The notes under the pieces were generated by a model. It was not told where the DNA came from. It worked only from the letters and a program-made list of their open reading frames with translations, and did not search any database. Source: Gracilaria vermiculophylla (Eukaryota; Rhodophyta; Florideophyceae; Gracilariales; Gracilariaceae). Taken from it: 37,734 bases of DNA. Location: positions 530,131-567,864 of the forward strand of contig JAHNZQ020000092.1 of the NCBI GenBank assembly GCA_019155205.2. Reading direction: 5' to 3'. Below, piece after piece: positions 1 through 10,883 of the stretch. The translations under genes were made by a program, and so were the position numbers. Numbering within the stretch: position 1 is the first letter of the stretch; each line of letters opens with the position of its first letter.

Positions 1-1
1 T

Positions 2-175
2 CCTCCTACGCTCAAGGAGAAGGTGCGTCGCTCTTTACGAGACTTCCAGAGGATGGTTAATGACCAAAGATATGTCTTCACCAAGTTAGCCCTCTCTGGT
101 CTCTTGCAAGAACTTGCGCAACCTCAAACTGAAGCTACTTTGACCCCAAGGTACGCTGCAGACGAGCACCAATAA
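2..175 (+). CDS. C-terminal end of an unknown protein, probably from a mobile element (5' cut by window edge)
   Basis: The second forward frame is open from the left edge for 57 codons and ends in TAA at 173-175. The peptide has a normal, mixed composition: a basic stretch KEKVRRSLRDFQRMV, then a hydrophobic one (FTKLALSGLLQEL), then an acidic tail. An AATAAA hexamer at 171-176 overlaps the stop codon and could act as the polyadenylation signal. I do not recognise the family. Its position at the edge of a transposon-rich stretch suggests the end of a retroelement or transposon protein, but that is inference. Too little of the protein is present to name it. Confidence 0.4.
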   Translation, partial: PPTLKEKVRRSLRDFQRMVNDQRYVFTKLALSGLLQELAQPQTEATLTPRYAADEHQ

Positions 176-1769
176 AGGTAACTCGCGGCTTCACCGGAGG
201 TAAGCCTGTGCCACGTCGCCTCCCCGGAAGACTTGGGTCCCCGGATCAAAAGCTCGTTATGGGTATCGTTCTCAATAGTCCAAGCACCCGACCCAAAGTC
301 AGGTTCTCACACAGATCAACACCTACCAAGTGCAGTACGCCACGACACCCCGTCCACAGATGATCCCGCGGTACTCGCCAGGTCTTCCGACCAACACCGT
401 TATCCGCCCTACAAAAGTAGAACCGGTGGGGAGCCCGCTTGACAGAAACACCTGCTTTGGATCGAGTCACCAGGCTAACGTCCCCGCAGTACCAGGAATC
501 ACCCAAAGTACTACGGATCAACCGCTCGTCGCACTGGTCACCAAGTGATGACACAAAACACACAAACTGAGAATCACAAACCCCAGATTTCACACAAACT
601 GCTGAGACACAACACGATAGTGCCCAGACTTCAACAAAATTACGGTCCTCAACCTCTCGGATCAGAACCCGCAAACACGACGCGGGGATCCCAACAAGAA
701 GAACAGAGGGAGACCAAACGAAAGGAGTAGCGATCGACAAACACGGGCGACAACGATAACTCGAACACGATGACACAGCAGAACCAACTTTGAACCACTA
801 CCAACACAACGCCCTCAGGGGGGAACGCGAGACCGAAAGAAAAACAACAACACCGACCAACAATACGGTCAACACACCCAACGCAACGGAACGACGGAGA
901 GAACGAAGGAGCAACGCGGGTGAACGGCGGTGAGGAAGATCGGCGATAAACAAGGGATAGCGGCAGAGGTCAGCGGGGCTGGGCCCATAACCTATTGGAG
1001 GTCAGAAGGGCAAGGGAAGGTTGGAGGGATATGAAGAATGTTCGCCAGCTCTGGCTTGGGTTTACTTGGAGGTGCCTCGACCACGACTTATATAGTGGTT
1101 TAGTCACACAGACTAGGTTGCATCAGAAATCACACTTCAAAGGCGAGACACTCATTACTACCAATCATATTGTAACATGACATAAATGTACTAGCCACAA
1201 TTCAAAAATGCTTACAACAGCAAGGCACAACAAGGCATGACAGTCCCGTACACTCACGAGACCATGACAGTGCACAAATTCACTCAACCACCTTACACTC
1301 TGTATTCCGCCACCACTCGTGTCCATACAGCAATGAGTGTGTATAGTTACCGTGACGAGGCACATTACACCAAACCATATCTGGTGTACATTAAGCTGAG
1401 TTTGCAATGTGTACACCTGGAAACGATATGGTAGTGAACAACGTGCCGAGTAGCACACCTGGACACGTGTACCAGACAGAGTCAACTTCCAACACAGCCC
1501 ATGGTCCCCTGGAACATTTGGTAGTCAGTGACAGCACAGGCACTTAATCCCACATCTAAAAGGTTCAATAGAACTACTTTAAAAACAAGAATTTTTATCT
1601 TCCTTCGTGGTTTTTCTTTTCTTTGCTCGTTGATCGCTGGTGACATTCTGATTATAAACCAACAAAGAACACAGTTTTCTTTTAAATACATTGAGGGGCT
1701 CTACAGATTCGGTGTCAATGAGCTCTTTGACGTGCGTTTTTACATATTCTAAGTTTTATAACAAAAACT
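176..1769. other. Gene-poor stretch, no recognisable gene
   Basis: Both strands have only short frames. From about 230 to 730 the plus strand is rich in Pro, Thr, Ser and Gln codons in more than one frame, as in disordered parts of retroelement gag proteins, but no domain is visible. From 1000 to 1770 the sequence becomes AT-rich with frequent stops. I see no tRNA, clear promoter or repeat here. Most likely this is old mobile-element sequence. Confidence 0.4.
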
Positions 1770-3180
1770 ACGCCTGTCTCATAAAACTGGATGCACCTAT
1801 GGTACACTCTGTGGTGCAATCCGCCAAGATGGAAGAAGAAGGTAACACGTTTGGATAGAAATCAGAAGTAATAGAGTGTAAATCACGGTCTTCTTCCACA
1901 AACTCCGGTGTCTGGCGTTTGGCCTTGGTATCAATATACCAGACTGGCGGCTCACGAGACCAAAGAAGTTGAGCGCCCTGCGGTATTTGTTTTCCATGAT
2001 CCAGGTGCTTGCACAGAAATAATCGATTTTTATGAAAAACGGACATAAGCATCACAATGTTTGGGAATCACTATCGCAAACCGACTGGGGATCGAGTGGA
2101 AAGCTGCTCAGTTTGTTCTATTCGCGTACAAACTCTTCCCACGATTATGGCTTGTATTGCCCGTGAATGAGACCATTATAATCATGCATAAAACTGACTT
2201 TAAAACCGGTATCCAAAACATAAAGAACGAAGTATATCCGTGGCCTGTTGTAGTTGCGAAAAAACGAATTTTTCATTATAGACCAATGAGACTCTCGCGG
2301 ACATTGTGGTCTTCGCGAAAGGTAAGTAGAAACGATTTTTGAGCCCCCAACACATATATGTGTACTCATCGTACCAATTCTGCGAAAAAGAAGTCTCCAA
2401 AACATTTTATTGTTTTTGTACTTCATTTTGAAAAGATGTGCAGAAGCGAGGAAGATTGGGGTGTCCGTCTGCAGATAAAATGAGTCCGGAGCAAAATTAT
2501 CCTACTTCTGTGATATATTGCAAGCCAGAACTTAATATCGATTCATGTTGCCCCCCAAAACAGAAGTGACCATGGTAATCGTCTTCAATCATATCCATAA
2601 TACATGCTTCGAATTGCTCAGGGATTACATTGGTGGTGCTTCGCATGTCAAAAAGTTTTCGCTTGATGGCCTGTTTTATGTGCAGTAAACAAAGCGATGG
2701 ATAACTTTGGAATACATTTTGAATGCTTGTCATCTGCGAGCTTTCTTTTTCGAAACAAAAAAGCAACGAATTCTAATGTTTTTGTACGGTCTTTGAAACC
2801 TTGCAAAAATCTTTAAATAATATCTGTTCAATAGCCTCGCTTTTCATGAAAACCCGGGGTTGCAACCATATATGCCAATGTAAACCAAACATCTTTGATA
2901 GAAGCTATGATTGAAAATAATTCCATTGATCGCGAATTAGTTTTAAATGTTGAATCGATGCATAATTCTATGGTCTTATGCCTCTAAACATTTTTCTACG
3001 AGTACCTTGCCATGAATACATATCATTTTGCTTTTTGACAAATAAATAACGTTTCAAAGTGTTTTGCCTGTGCCAAATACTTCATGGCGGATAGAAATGG
3101 GTCTTTTTCAAGGCGGCATTATTCCAAAATCATCCGTATCCAAGCATTGTAAACAGCATGATACGGGATATAGGAACAGT
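1770..3180 (-). pseudogene. Degraded MULE-type transposase with SWIM zinc finger
   Basis: Read on the minus strand, broken frames line up in the order expected of a Mutator-like (MULE) transposase. A 'DPFLSAMKYL' stretch lies near 3090. The first catalytic Asp is in a DSTFKTN motif at 2956-2936, followed by a hydrophobic strand ending FTLAYMV. Next comes an IQNVFQSYPSLCLLHIKQAI segment around 2720-2650, which matches the C-x2-H region of MULE domains. After it is an ESHWSIMKNSFF stretch at about 2310-2270. Near 2030-2000 a CKHLDH motif after a basic stretch matches the C-terminal half of a SWIM zinc finger. Frames change several times and stops interrupt them, so this is a dead copy. I could not find its terminal inverted repeats. 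Family assignment is fairly secure; the boundaries are approximate. Confidence 0.72.
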
Positions 3181-4439
3181 TCTTCTCGGTACTAAATGAT
3201 GTGCGGAAATGCATAAGAATTTGAAACGAAACAAGACCTTGGAAGGTGTTGTAACATACTCAATGTGCGTCATTGGTTTGGTGAATGGATGCGCATTTGA
3301 GTTTGGTCCTGTGTTAAGGGAGATACCGGAACGTACGGAATGCAGGAAGAAAACTGCTTGAACCTTGCGCGTCGGTTTCTTAACCCTACACTTCTGTCCA
3401 TTGGACGCGTACGGGCCTGTCCGATTCGATTTGCTATTCGTTACTTCCTAAGGAAGCGACTACCGGGTGTACCATATAAAAGAAACCCCTTGTGCGTCAC
3501 CGACGAATGTTGGGGGACGAGGTAGACTCCAGGGGGTGTGCCCGTTGTCCACTACCGCGTGCGCGCAACATATGCACTCGCTTAGTTCTCGATCAATGCC
3601 TACTCTCGAGCACGTGGACCCCGACAGCCGTCATCAGAAGCTCAATGCTTTTAAGCTTAGCTCTTGATCAGCAGTTAGACTAAAAGGGACATGTTTTTCG
3701 CCATGACAAATGTTGTGTTTAAAAGAAATGAAATTGTATATTCTTCGCGCTCTTATGTAAAACTGTGAAATCCACTACAGTCATGAAACTTTTTTGTGGA
3801 ACGTGTTCCTTGCTGTGAAGTTTCCGTTTTTTTCTTTTCTGTTTCGTTTCTCGGCTGCATATAAACTATTGCAGGTTTTTCTAAGAGTTACACACAAGAA
3901 ACGAAAGAACAAAGTGAGAATGAAATTCTTGAATAGAACAATTTTGAATCATGTCTTGAGAACCGTTCTTAATACAATGCGAATTTGACATTCCTTTTCA
4001 AATTTTAGGTACTGACACACTACACGCACCATTTTGCTAAAGCAATGACTTCTGATGCACAGCGTTTGCTCCGCAGAAAGCTGGTGTGCATCGAATGTTT
4101 GTTTGCATTTAGCATTTGACTGGGGGCGAGGTTTCTAGTAGAGGCAATGTTTTGCACCGCATTTAAATTGCGCATTTTCAAGAACTGCATTTAAAGCCCG
4201 CATTATTATGGACTGAATTTGATGCGCGCATTGTTTTGGACTACGTTGTATAACTTGTCTATCCAGATCACGCGCCGCCATACATCGTGACTAATACGGC
4301 AAGTGGCGCCTGGTGCTTGTTGCGTACTCGACCTCCATTGCCAACGTAATCGCCTTTGCTATTCTCGCGCTACCCTACATCCCATTTTCCAACGCCATGT
4401 GCGGCTTATTCGCAGCGACGAAAAGTCGCGCTCTCATGC
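3181..4439. other. AT-rich intergenic stretch
   Basis: There are only short frames with no recognisable product. A TATA-like ATATAAA occurs at about 3475, but no convincing gene follows it: the frames starting at 3467 and 3492 are short and look like chance. I see no RNA gene or tandem repeat. Confidence 0.35.
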
Positions 4440-4446
4440 ATTTGAA

Positions 4447-4560
4447 GTGACTAGAGTGCGTTTCAAAGACATATTACACCTCAAAAGTGCGCCAAAACTG
4501 TACTGTAGGCTACATTTTGCACATAGTCTATGTCGAATCGTTTCAAAAATATATGTACAC
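4447..4560 (+). repeat. Left terminal inverted repeat of the Tc3-like element
   Basis: It is imperfectly complementary to about 5600-5745. The best-kept segment is the inner block TCGTTTCAAAAATATATG at 4538-4555, whose reverse complement recurs at 5604-5621. The outer block (4458-4473) matches the complement of 5710-5724. Between them, CTGTA, GCCAAA and CTCAAAA words also align with the right repeat. Confidence 0.65.
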
Positions 4561-4589
4561 CGTCTTCTTTCTAGTAAAACTTGCTCGAG

Positions 4590-5572
4590 ATCCGCCACTT
4601 ATCAAGCAAGAAAAGCATCAACTCGTAAACGTAAACGCCGAGAAACATTCCAACAGTGCTATCGCTAAAACATTGAAGCGTTCTAGGGTCACAATTGCCA
4701 CTTTTCTCAAAAATCCGACTTTTTATGGACTAAAACGATGTCGGAGATTCCCTGAAAATCTCAGTCCAGCAGATAAAAGAGGGATTTAAAGGGAACTGTG
4801 CAAAGGAAATGCATCGTGCAAAAGAATTGGAATAAATCTGAATCTCAACGTTTCTAAATTAACTATACAGAGGCAGATAAACAGCACAAATGTATTTAAA
4901 TATAAAAAAATGAAAAACATTTTCTTTCTCCAAGACCACTGCAGGCCATATAGAGTTGACTGGTGTACTGGAAAAGCCTACCGGGAAAGGTATGAGAAAA
5001 TATTATTTTTACTGATGAAAAATTTTCAACTTGGACGGACCAGATTGCTACAAATTTTATTGGAACGATCTTTGTAAGGAACATAATGAGGTTTATATTA
5101 GGCATTTAGGTGCAGGCTCTGTAATGGTCTGGGTGAGCGTTTCTAAAAAAGTTCTCACGGAAATTGCATTTATTGAAACGAACATAATTGCGGAAAAATA
5201 TCGACAGTTCTGTACAATTATTTTCCACCATTTGGTTTGTGTGTCCATGAACAAAAGTTTAGTTTTCAGCAGGATAATGCGCCTGTACATATTTCATCTT
5301 TAATCAAAAATTGGCTACAGGAGTCTGAGGTTTCTGTTTTAGAGTGGCCGGCGCGCTCACTATATTTGAACCCAATCGAAAAAGTTTAGGGACAGCTGGT
5401 GAGGATGGTTTATGCGCATGGAAAGCATTTTCAGTCAGTTTTTGAACTCAAGAACTGTATTAAAAATTGCTGAAAATCTATAACAGTTTTAACCGTGAAC
5501 AAATACATCAATGCGATACCAAAACGTTGCATTAGCGTTATACAGCAAAAAGGTTGCAAAATAAACTATTGA
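4590..5572 (+). pseudogene. Tc3-like transposase, disrupted
   Basis: This would be the transposase that cuts and reinserts the element at TA sites. The N-terminal part (about 4595-4786) shows the helix-turn-helix start typical of Tc3-type enzymes: NSAIAKTLKRSRVTIATFL, then NLSPADKRGI. The catalytic Asp is in FTDEK (codon 5014-5016), followed by LDGPDCYKFYWNDL and GAGSVMVWVSVS. The second Asp is in FQQDNA (codon 5273-5275) and the Glu in NPIEK (codon 5378-5380). Exactly 34 residues separate the last two, which gives a DD34E triad. The end (KRCISVIQQKG, stop at 5570-5572) also fits the family. It is broken by a stop at 4787-4789, frame changes near 5000-5030, 5220-5260 and 5460-5490, and a TAG at 5387-5389. 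It cannot make an active enzyme. Confidence 0.8.
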
Positions 5573-5599
5573 GCGTTGCGCAGTAGCAATTCGTTATTG

Positions 5600-5745
5600 A
5601 TGATCATATATTTTTGAAACGGTTTTTGGACTTCAAATTTTTCTGAAACCTATTTTTGTAGGCGTACAGCATACATTTGGTAGTTTTTTTGAGATTTCAC
5701 AGCATGTCGTATGTTTTTGAAACAGTCTGGACGTCTGTCAGAGTG
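5600..5745 (-). repeat. Right terminal inverted repeat of the Tc3-like element
   Basis: This is the partner of 4447-4560. The inner block CATATATTTTTGAAACG is at 5605-5621 and the outer block TATGTTTTTGAAAC at 5710-5724. The spacing between blocks (about 105 bp) is longer than on the left (about 80 bp), so one side has gained or lost bases. Confidence 0.62.
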
Positions 5746-5750
5746 ACCCA

Positions 5751-8700
5751 CTCGAACGTCACGCGCTGCGCCACGTGTTGAAAGTCTGACGTCGGGATTA
5801 TGCAGGGCACCGGACAAGAAAGACACGTGGCTGCTTTACAGTAACAATTCCAAGTGAGGTTAAAGGGGTCTGTTGCAACACAGCGCTTCTGCGTTCGGCT
5901 GTAAGTTTGGTCGCGTCACGTCGCGTGTGAATTACAATGCGCGTCGCAGAGTACGCAGTGCTTCGTATAGCGGGTATTAGTAGACGTAACCTAAATGGTT
6001 GTCGGCTTTAGCAAATCAACCACGTGGGAATTAACATTGTTTGTAAATGAGTAGTAGTTTCGGTGCATGGCGATTTACTTTGATGCAATAATCATCTATT
6101 CTTGTTAAGGTGCTTGTTATCCAAACTGGAGGCAAGGAAGGATAAATACGACGCTCAAGCGGCCCTGCCTGTGGACGGTCGAACAACATGATTACTCAGT
6201 TTGTGTGCTACAGTTGACAAAGCTACAACAAGGACTTAAAACACTTGAAAAGCGTTGTATGCACAAAAGAGTTGTTGGCAAATAGACTCTTATTCTATTT
6301 GTGCAGAACAGAAGAAAGAATATGATGTTCGAATATGAAGTGCAACCGAAATTTGAGACAGTATCTTAATTCTGCATGATTCTCGATCAGCAATGTGCGT
6401 TGACGCTGGTGGATTTGTACGATTTACGTTGTTGTCGGTTCCAGTTGAAAGTTTGGAGGCCTTTTCTACACAAAGACTTGAACAACAATGTATCTTGCTC
6501 AACTGTCTCGGATTGCGTGTCGCTCAAGAGCGACCCCACCGAAGAGCTTCGAAAATTTTCCATCCAATCCCGACATATCTGATTTCAAATTCTCGTTCGA
6601 TTGGAGTGCGAGAAACTCATGTCAATTTCCCGTCGTAATGCTCCAAAACATATTATTTCGAACGAGAAGGAGAAAAGAGGTGATCATTAGACCCACAACC
6701 AAGATGCCATCTACCTAGTTGGCATCTGCTAGACGTCCTATAGCCCTTAACAGCCATATTTTCTGTTAAGAACGTGGCAGCCGCGATCTTCCAGTATTGC
6801 TTGCCTGATCGTAACTACGAATATGTCTGATGGGTTTACATACGGTCCCAGATAGCACTCAAGTTGAATGGTCGAGATCTTTATTCTTCTAATGCGCTAC
6901 CTCGGACTTGCTATACGCTGGGACGTCGCGCAATGGGATAGATACACCAGTTGTAGTCTATGCGCGCCACCAGTCGTTTTCGCTCACAGAGACTGTCCGT
7001 TCATCTTGTCAGTACGTCTCTGCGTATGTGGTAGCAGAATAACGTGCCAGTATTGCTCGTTGTCAGCACAAATAATACGGTACGAGAAATTCAGTCTATT
7101 TCGTTCTTAGCTCTCCGTGCTGACTTCTCCACCGCGCTTAGTCAGACTCCGAAGAAACAACACAAATACAGTTCCATATCTATTGTCAGCCTACCGCCAG
7201 ACCAATTCCATAATCAAAGCGTGAGCAAACCATTTCATCCATAATCCTATGGATTTCTTACTCTATTCACAACAGAAGGGCCCCCTGTACTTTATATCAA
7301 TCTGTACCACCGTACCCTCGCAGATGCTTTCTTGTTTTCGTTGCTCGGTGCCTTCGCTGTATTCTTACAGCATGGGTTTGGGAAATGTCAACGATAGCTT
7401 CCAAAACTCTTACACATGATTAGGGCTACTGGCGAAAGACCTCTCTTAAAGCAAAATATGAGCATACAGCTGTCATCTCCCGAAGATGACTACATTTTTT
7501 CCCATCTGACGAGAATAAGCTTTCCGTGTCCATTGTGTTGCCTGGAAATGATTGCCATAAAAGTATCTAGCTTTTTAAAGGTTTGCGATTCCCATCCCCC
7601 CTCAGTGTTTCACTCCGGTCATTTGCCATCAACACAAAAACCCCTGACCGCACATTTGCTGTGTGGCAGGTATGTAACATTTTCAAGAACGAAAGAAAAT
7701 ATTAATTCTCAAAAATTTAATGATTTGTTGGCTTGAAACAAAGCATTTGATAAAGCAAAGGAAAGGTAGGACCTGCTCATGAACGGGCTTGCTTCCCGAG
7801 AAAGTGTTCCCAGCAAATTAGGTACATACTTTTCCCGCAAAATTACAAACTTTTCTCGGTAAAATGTCTGCATAAGATGTCCATGCATTCCAAATTCCCA
7901 CAGTTCTTTCATCTCTGCGAAAGAACCATGATTTCCAACGCATCATGAATTGTTCGGAGGTAGGCAATTGACATCCATTTGCGGTTTCAAAGGACTGTGA
8001 GCATTTCCAGAATTTCGAGAACACTAAATTCAGCCCAGATGCCGCACTATGGCGGCTTGAGAACAAAAACGAGGACTCAAGCTTCGACCCTCGCTTTTTG
8101 AACCTTTGATGTGGATAGAGTCTATCTTCTATTAAAATAAACTTTTCGAGAAGAAGAATCCGAAGAGTGGAACATAAATCGATCCAAAGAAGTCTGCCCA
8201 CCCTAAACCATTGTGAAGGATGGGTCTGGCGGCATTTAAAATGTTATAATAAACTATTCACTGAGCTACAGTAACCACTTTAAAAGGTTCGGACTGCACG
8301 AATCTCCAACGTTGTGCTCTGCAACCATGCGATGTGTGCATCGACATGCTTGAAGGGCCCGCGTTCCGTCACGGTGGCTGGCAGCCCACAGCGCTGCGAC
8401 TGATAAATTCGACGACGGACGTCGTGGTGCGACATGCGGCTTGATGGTTTGTAGTGTATCCAAACCGTGCCGCCGCTGTCACATCTAATAGCAAACTCTT
8501 CTACTATTTATGACAAAGACTATGATTGATAGAGATATCTGAAAGACAGGCAATTGCAAACCAAAGCGCGTCAAGTTAGTCGGAGATTGAATCGCATGGA
8601 AAACCTTGCAAAGTTTGCATGTCCAACGAAGCTCAGCCGGCGTCTCTTCTACATGTTCGAAAACATTATTTTTCCATTTTTTGTTGGTTCATTACTCCTC

Positions 8701-9086
8701 ACAAGGCGAAGCATTAAAATTGTGGTTTAAGCTTTTGAGTATAGTTCTTGACCACGCAGAAGCTCACAGCACCAGAAGTTTGGTTTTGATCGTTAAAATT
8801 ATTAATGTATGCAACACTCATGAGAGCATGATATTGTGTGAAAAAGAAAAAGTAGCTCTTTTCCAGCCACAGATAAAACCTTGAATCAAAAATCGTAAAA
8901 CAACTCTCTGCAACTCTTCAAAATATTCTGAAACTTGCGTGAGAGCTATTGCCCACTGCTTCACGTATCTGCTTAAAAATAAGGCGCTCATTGTGTCTTG
9001 ATGGCCTCAAATCCTTGAGTGTTAGTGTAGACGACTGACCACCCTGAAAAAAAATTAAAAAAAGAACATAAATATGGGTTAACGCA
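5751..9086. other. 3.3-kb gene-poor stretch
   Basis: Frames on both strands are short and none shows a family motif. The longest, about 127 codons on the minus strand (7818-8201), has an ordinary composition but nothing I recognise. A 65-codon minus frame at 8266-8463 has a faint ankyrin-like 'ALWAASHRDGTRAL' stretch, too little to call. Probably decayed mobile-element sequence. The last part (9030-9086) is the 3' flank of the decarboxylase gene. Confidence 0.35.
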
Positions 9087-10883
9087 TCAGAAAATGGTTG
9101 GTGGTGGCCATTTCACGCTTTCCGTTTCATCATCCCCTGCACGATGATTTGCTGCTGCTCGAAATACGGACGGGCAATCCAGTTCATGAACGTCCACTTC
9201 GACTACGAAATTCGATACTTCGTTGTCCCTAATTTGATACAGACACTCTTTCAACGCTGAGGTTTTCGCCACTTTGCGACCAATACCACCTCCAAATGTG
9301 TCGGCGGTTTGACCAAATTTCCAAGCTGGTAAAACGTTGTATTCATAAATGTTGTTTAACAAATCCACGTCGTACACCTCTGATGATTGTCGGTACGGAT
9401 TTGGATTCACTGCACATTGCTCAAGACCATAGACACCATTCGCTAGGACGAATACTACGGTGTTGTGCCCGTACGCAATGTGATCAGAAATTGCCTGACA
9501 ATTTTGTTGAAAAGCTCCATCTCCGATAACAACGATGACACGCTTCTGCGGTTCTGCGCATTTGATTCCAGTGGCAGCAGCTATAGAATACCCAATGGAA
9601 AGCCAAGAAGCTTGGGCAATAAACCCATTCGCACTTGGGATATGAAGTTCAAAAGCCCCAGCCAACGAAAATCCTGTATCTACCACTACAATATCATCAC
9701 CAGTAAGCCAAGAAGATAAACATTCGAAGAAACGATCAAAAGTAATACTGACATTAGTTTCGACTGTCTGATCTTGTTGACGTAGAGGTTTGACAGGAAT
9801 AGAAATTTTTGTTTCTTGAGTCGTGTCTGTGGAGGAGAAATGAGATAATTCTTCGGTCAACTTTTCGATATATGTTCCAAGATTAACCAAAGGAAAGAAA
9901 TTAGAGCCAACTCTGACATAGTTGTTGGTCGCAAACACCCTTCCGTCGGCAGCAATGGACTCATTTCCAGTGATGATGCCTGTGAGTGTCACTCCCAGCC
10001 CAATAACTACACCATCCTCACCCACAAGTTCATTTATCTTCTCATTGCTGAATCCACATGTGCCTCGATAAAACTCGCTATCTTCCGAAAGAACTGATTT
10101 GCTTGAAAGAGACGTAACATAGCCGACACATTCGGCAATTTCGTCTGTGGCATTAGATAAGGCTCTTAAAAGCGTCAAAAGTTTTTCTTGTAGACCAAAT
10201 CGATGAATTTCTACGCCGGCCCAAACGATGACCCTTGGACGACTTTCCAATAATCCCATGGTTTTTGCAGCTGCACTTTGAGCTTCTTCAACGGTCAAAA
10301 TCGCGTCAGCGCCGGGCACGATTTGGTGCTGAGGAGGATTGCATTGGGCTCGCCATACATTTTCGAGAACTTCAATGTACACTGGTTTTCGACTGCTCAC
10401 GAGAGCTGTCAGAATAGAGTCAATTTGAAAAGGAGCTTGCACGGCATTGGTGACCCGTTCAGCAGCGACTGTAACGTGGCGGTAGATCTGAATATCGGCA
10501 AGAATGTTAGAAGTTGAATGTGAACTTATAATTCCTTCATACTTTTCCATAGATTCTTGCTTGGAGGTCGGGGCACCATTGATAAGAATGATTGGTATTT
10601 GTTCTACGTAAGCCCCGGCAATTGCGCTCAGAGCAGCCATAGAACCAACACCGTAAGTCACGTAGACGGCCCCAACACCTCTAAATCGTGCATATCCGTC
10701 TGCAGCAAACCCCGCACAAATTTCGTTGGCGTTTCCTGAGATTGTGATATTCGATTTCTCATTTTCCAGAATACAGTTGAGGAACGGGGCAGTGTAGTTT
10801 CCAGCGACTCCAAATATCCGGTCCAGGCCTAATTGCTGCAGTCTTTCCTCAAGATACCTTGCAACGGTGTAGCTTGAAACCAT
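9087..10883 (-). CDS. Thiamine-diphosphate-dependent 2-keto acid decarboxylase homologue (pyruvate/indolepyruvate decarboxylase type)
   Basis: This is a single uninterrupted frame of 598 residues, close to the family's usual 550-610. Family members convert a 2-keto acid to an aldehyde and CO2 in the cytosol. The N-terminal PYR domain has FGVAGNYTAPFL (residues 25-36), the cofactor Glu in NANEICAGFAADGYAR (E54), and SSHSTSN (H122). A central domain follows. The C-terminal PP domain carries the ThDP motif GDGAFQQNCQA (GDG 454-456) and the metal and active-site segment ANGVYGLEQ (N482, E488). Two positions depart from yeast pyruvate decarboxylase: the catalytic Asp of 'GDF' is Asn29, and the first His of the HH pair is Ser. 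The second His and both Glu are kept. The substrate is therefore uncertain, and activity may be altered. The ATG at 10883-10881 is chosen because it precedes the standard family start (SSYTVARYLEERL); the frame is open 45 bases further but without ATG. There is no visible targeting peptide. Confidence 0.92.
   Translation of the reverse strand: MVSSYTVARYLEERLQQLGLDRIFGVAGNYTAPFLNCILENEKSNITISGNANEICAGFAADGYARFRGVGAVYVTYGVGSMAALSAIAGAYVEQIPIILINGAPTSKQESMEKYEGIISSHSTSNILADIQIYRHVTVAAERVTNAVQAPFQIDSILTALVSSRKPVYIEVLENVWRAQCNPPQHQIVPGADAILTVEEAQSAAAKTMGLLESRPRVIVWAGVEIHRFGLQEKLLTLLRALSNATDEIAECVGYVTSLSSKSVLSEDSEFYRGTCGFSNEKINELVGEDGVVIGLGVTLTGIITGNESIAADGRVFATNNYVRVGSNFFPLVNLGTYIEKLTEELSHFSSTDTTQETKISIPVKPLRQQDQTVETNVSITFDRFFECLSSWLTGDDIVVVDTGFSLAGAFELHIPSANGFIAQASWLSIGYSIAAATGIKCAEPQKRVIVVIGDGAFQQNCQAISDHIAYGHNTVVFVLANGVYGLEQCAVNPNPYRQSSEVYDVDLLNNIYEYNVLPAWKFGQTADTFGGGIGRKVAKTSALKECLYQIRDNEVSNFVVEVDVHELDCPSVFRAAANHRAGDDETESVKWPPPTIF

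Larger units (their letters stand above)
4440..5750 (+). mobile_element. Degraded Tc1/mariner-superfamily (Tc3-like) DNA transposon
   Basis: A broken transposase gene lies between long, imperfect terminal inverted repeats. The left repeat spans about 4447-4560 and the right about 5600-5745. Each contains two copies, in the same orientation within the repeat, of a GTTTCAAA(A/G)A(C/T)ATA-type block: outer copy 4458-4473 and inner 4538-4555 on the left; inner 5605-5621 and outer 5710-5724 on the right. This is the IR/DR layout known for part of the Tc1 family, where each block is a transposase binding site. The outer ends and the TA target duplication could not be fixed, so both limits are approximate by tens of bases. 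Confidence 0.78.

Noticed and set aside
330..730. Two short frames overlapping by ATGA at 545-548, suggesting coupled translation as in some retroelements
   Set aside because: Both frames are short, of biased Pro/Thr/Gln composition and without motifs. A four-base overlap is common by chance.
8266..8463. Ankyrin-like 'ALWAASHRDGTRAL' on the minus strand
   Set aside because: Only one partial helix pair is seen, with no second repeat or consensus turn; this can arise by chance.
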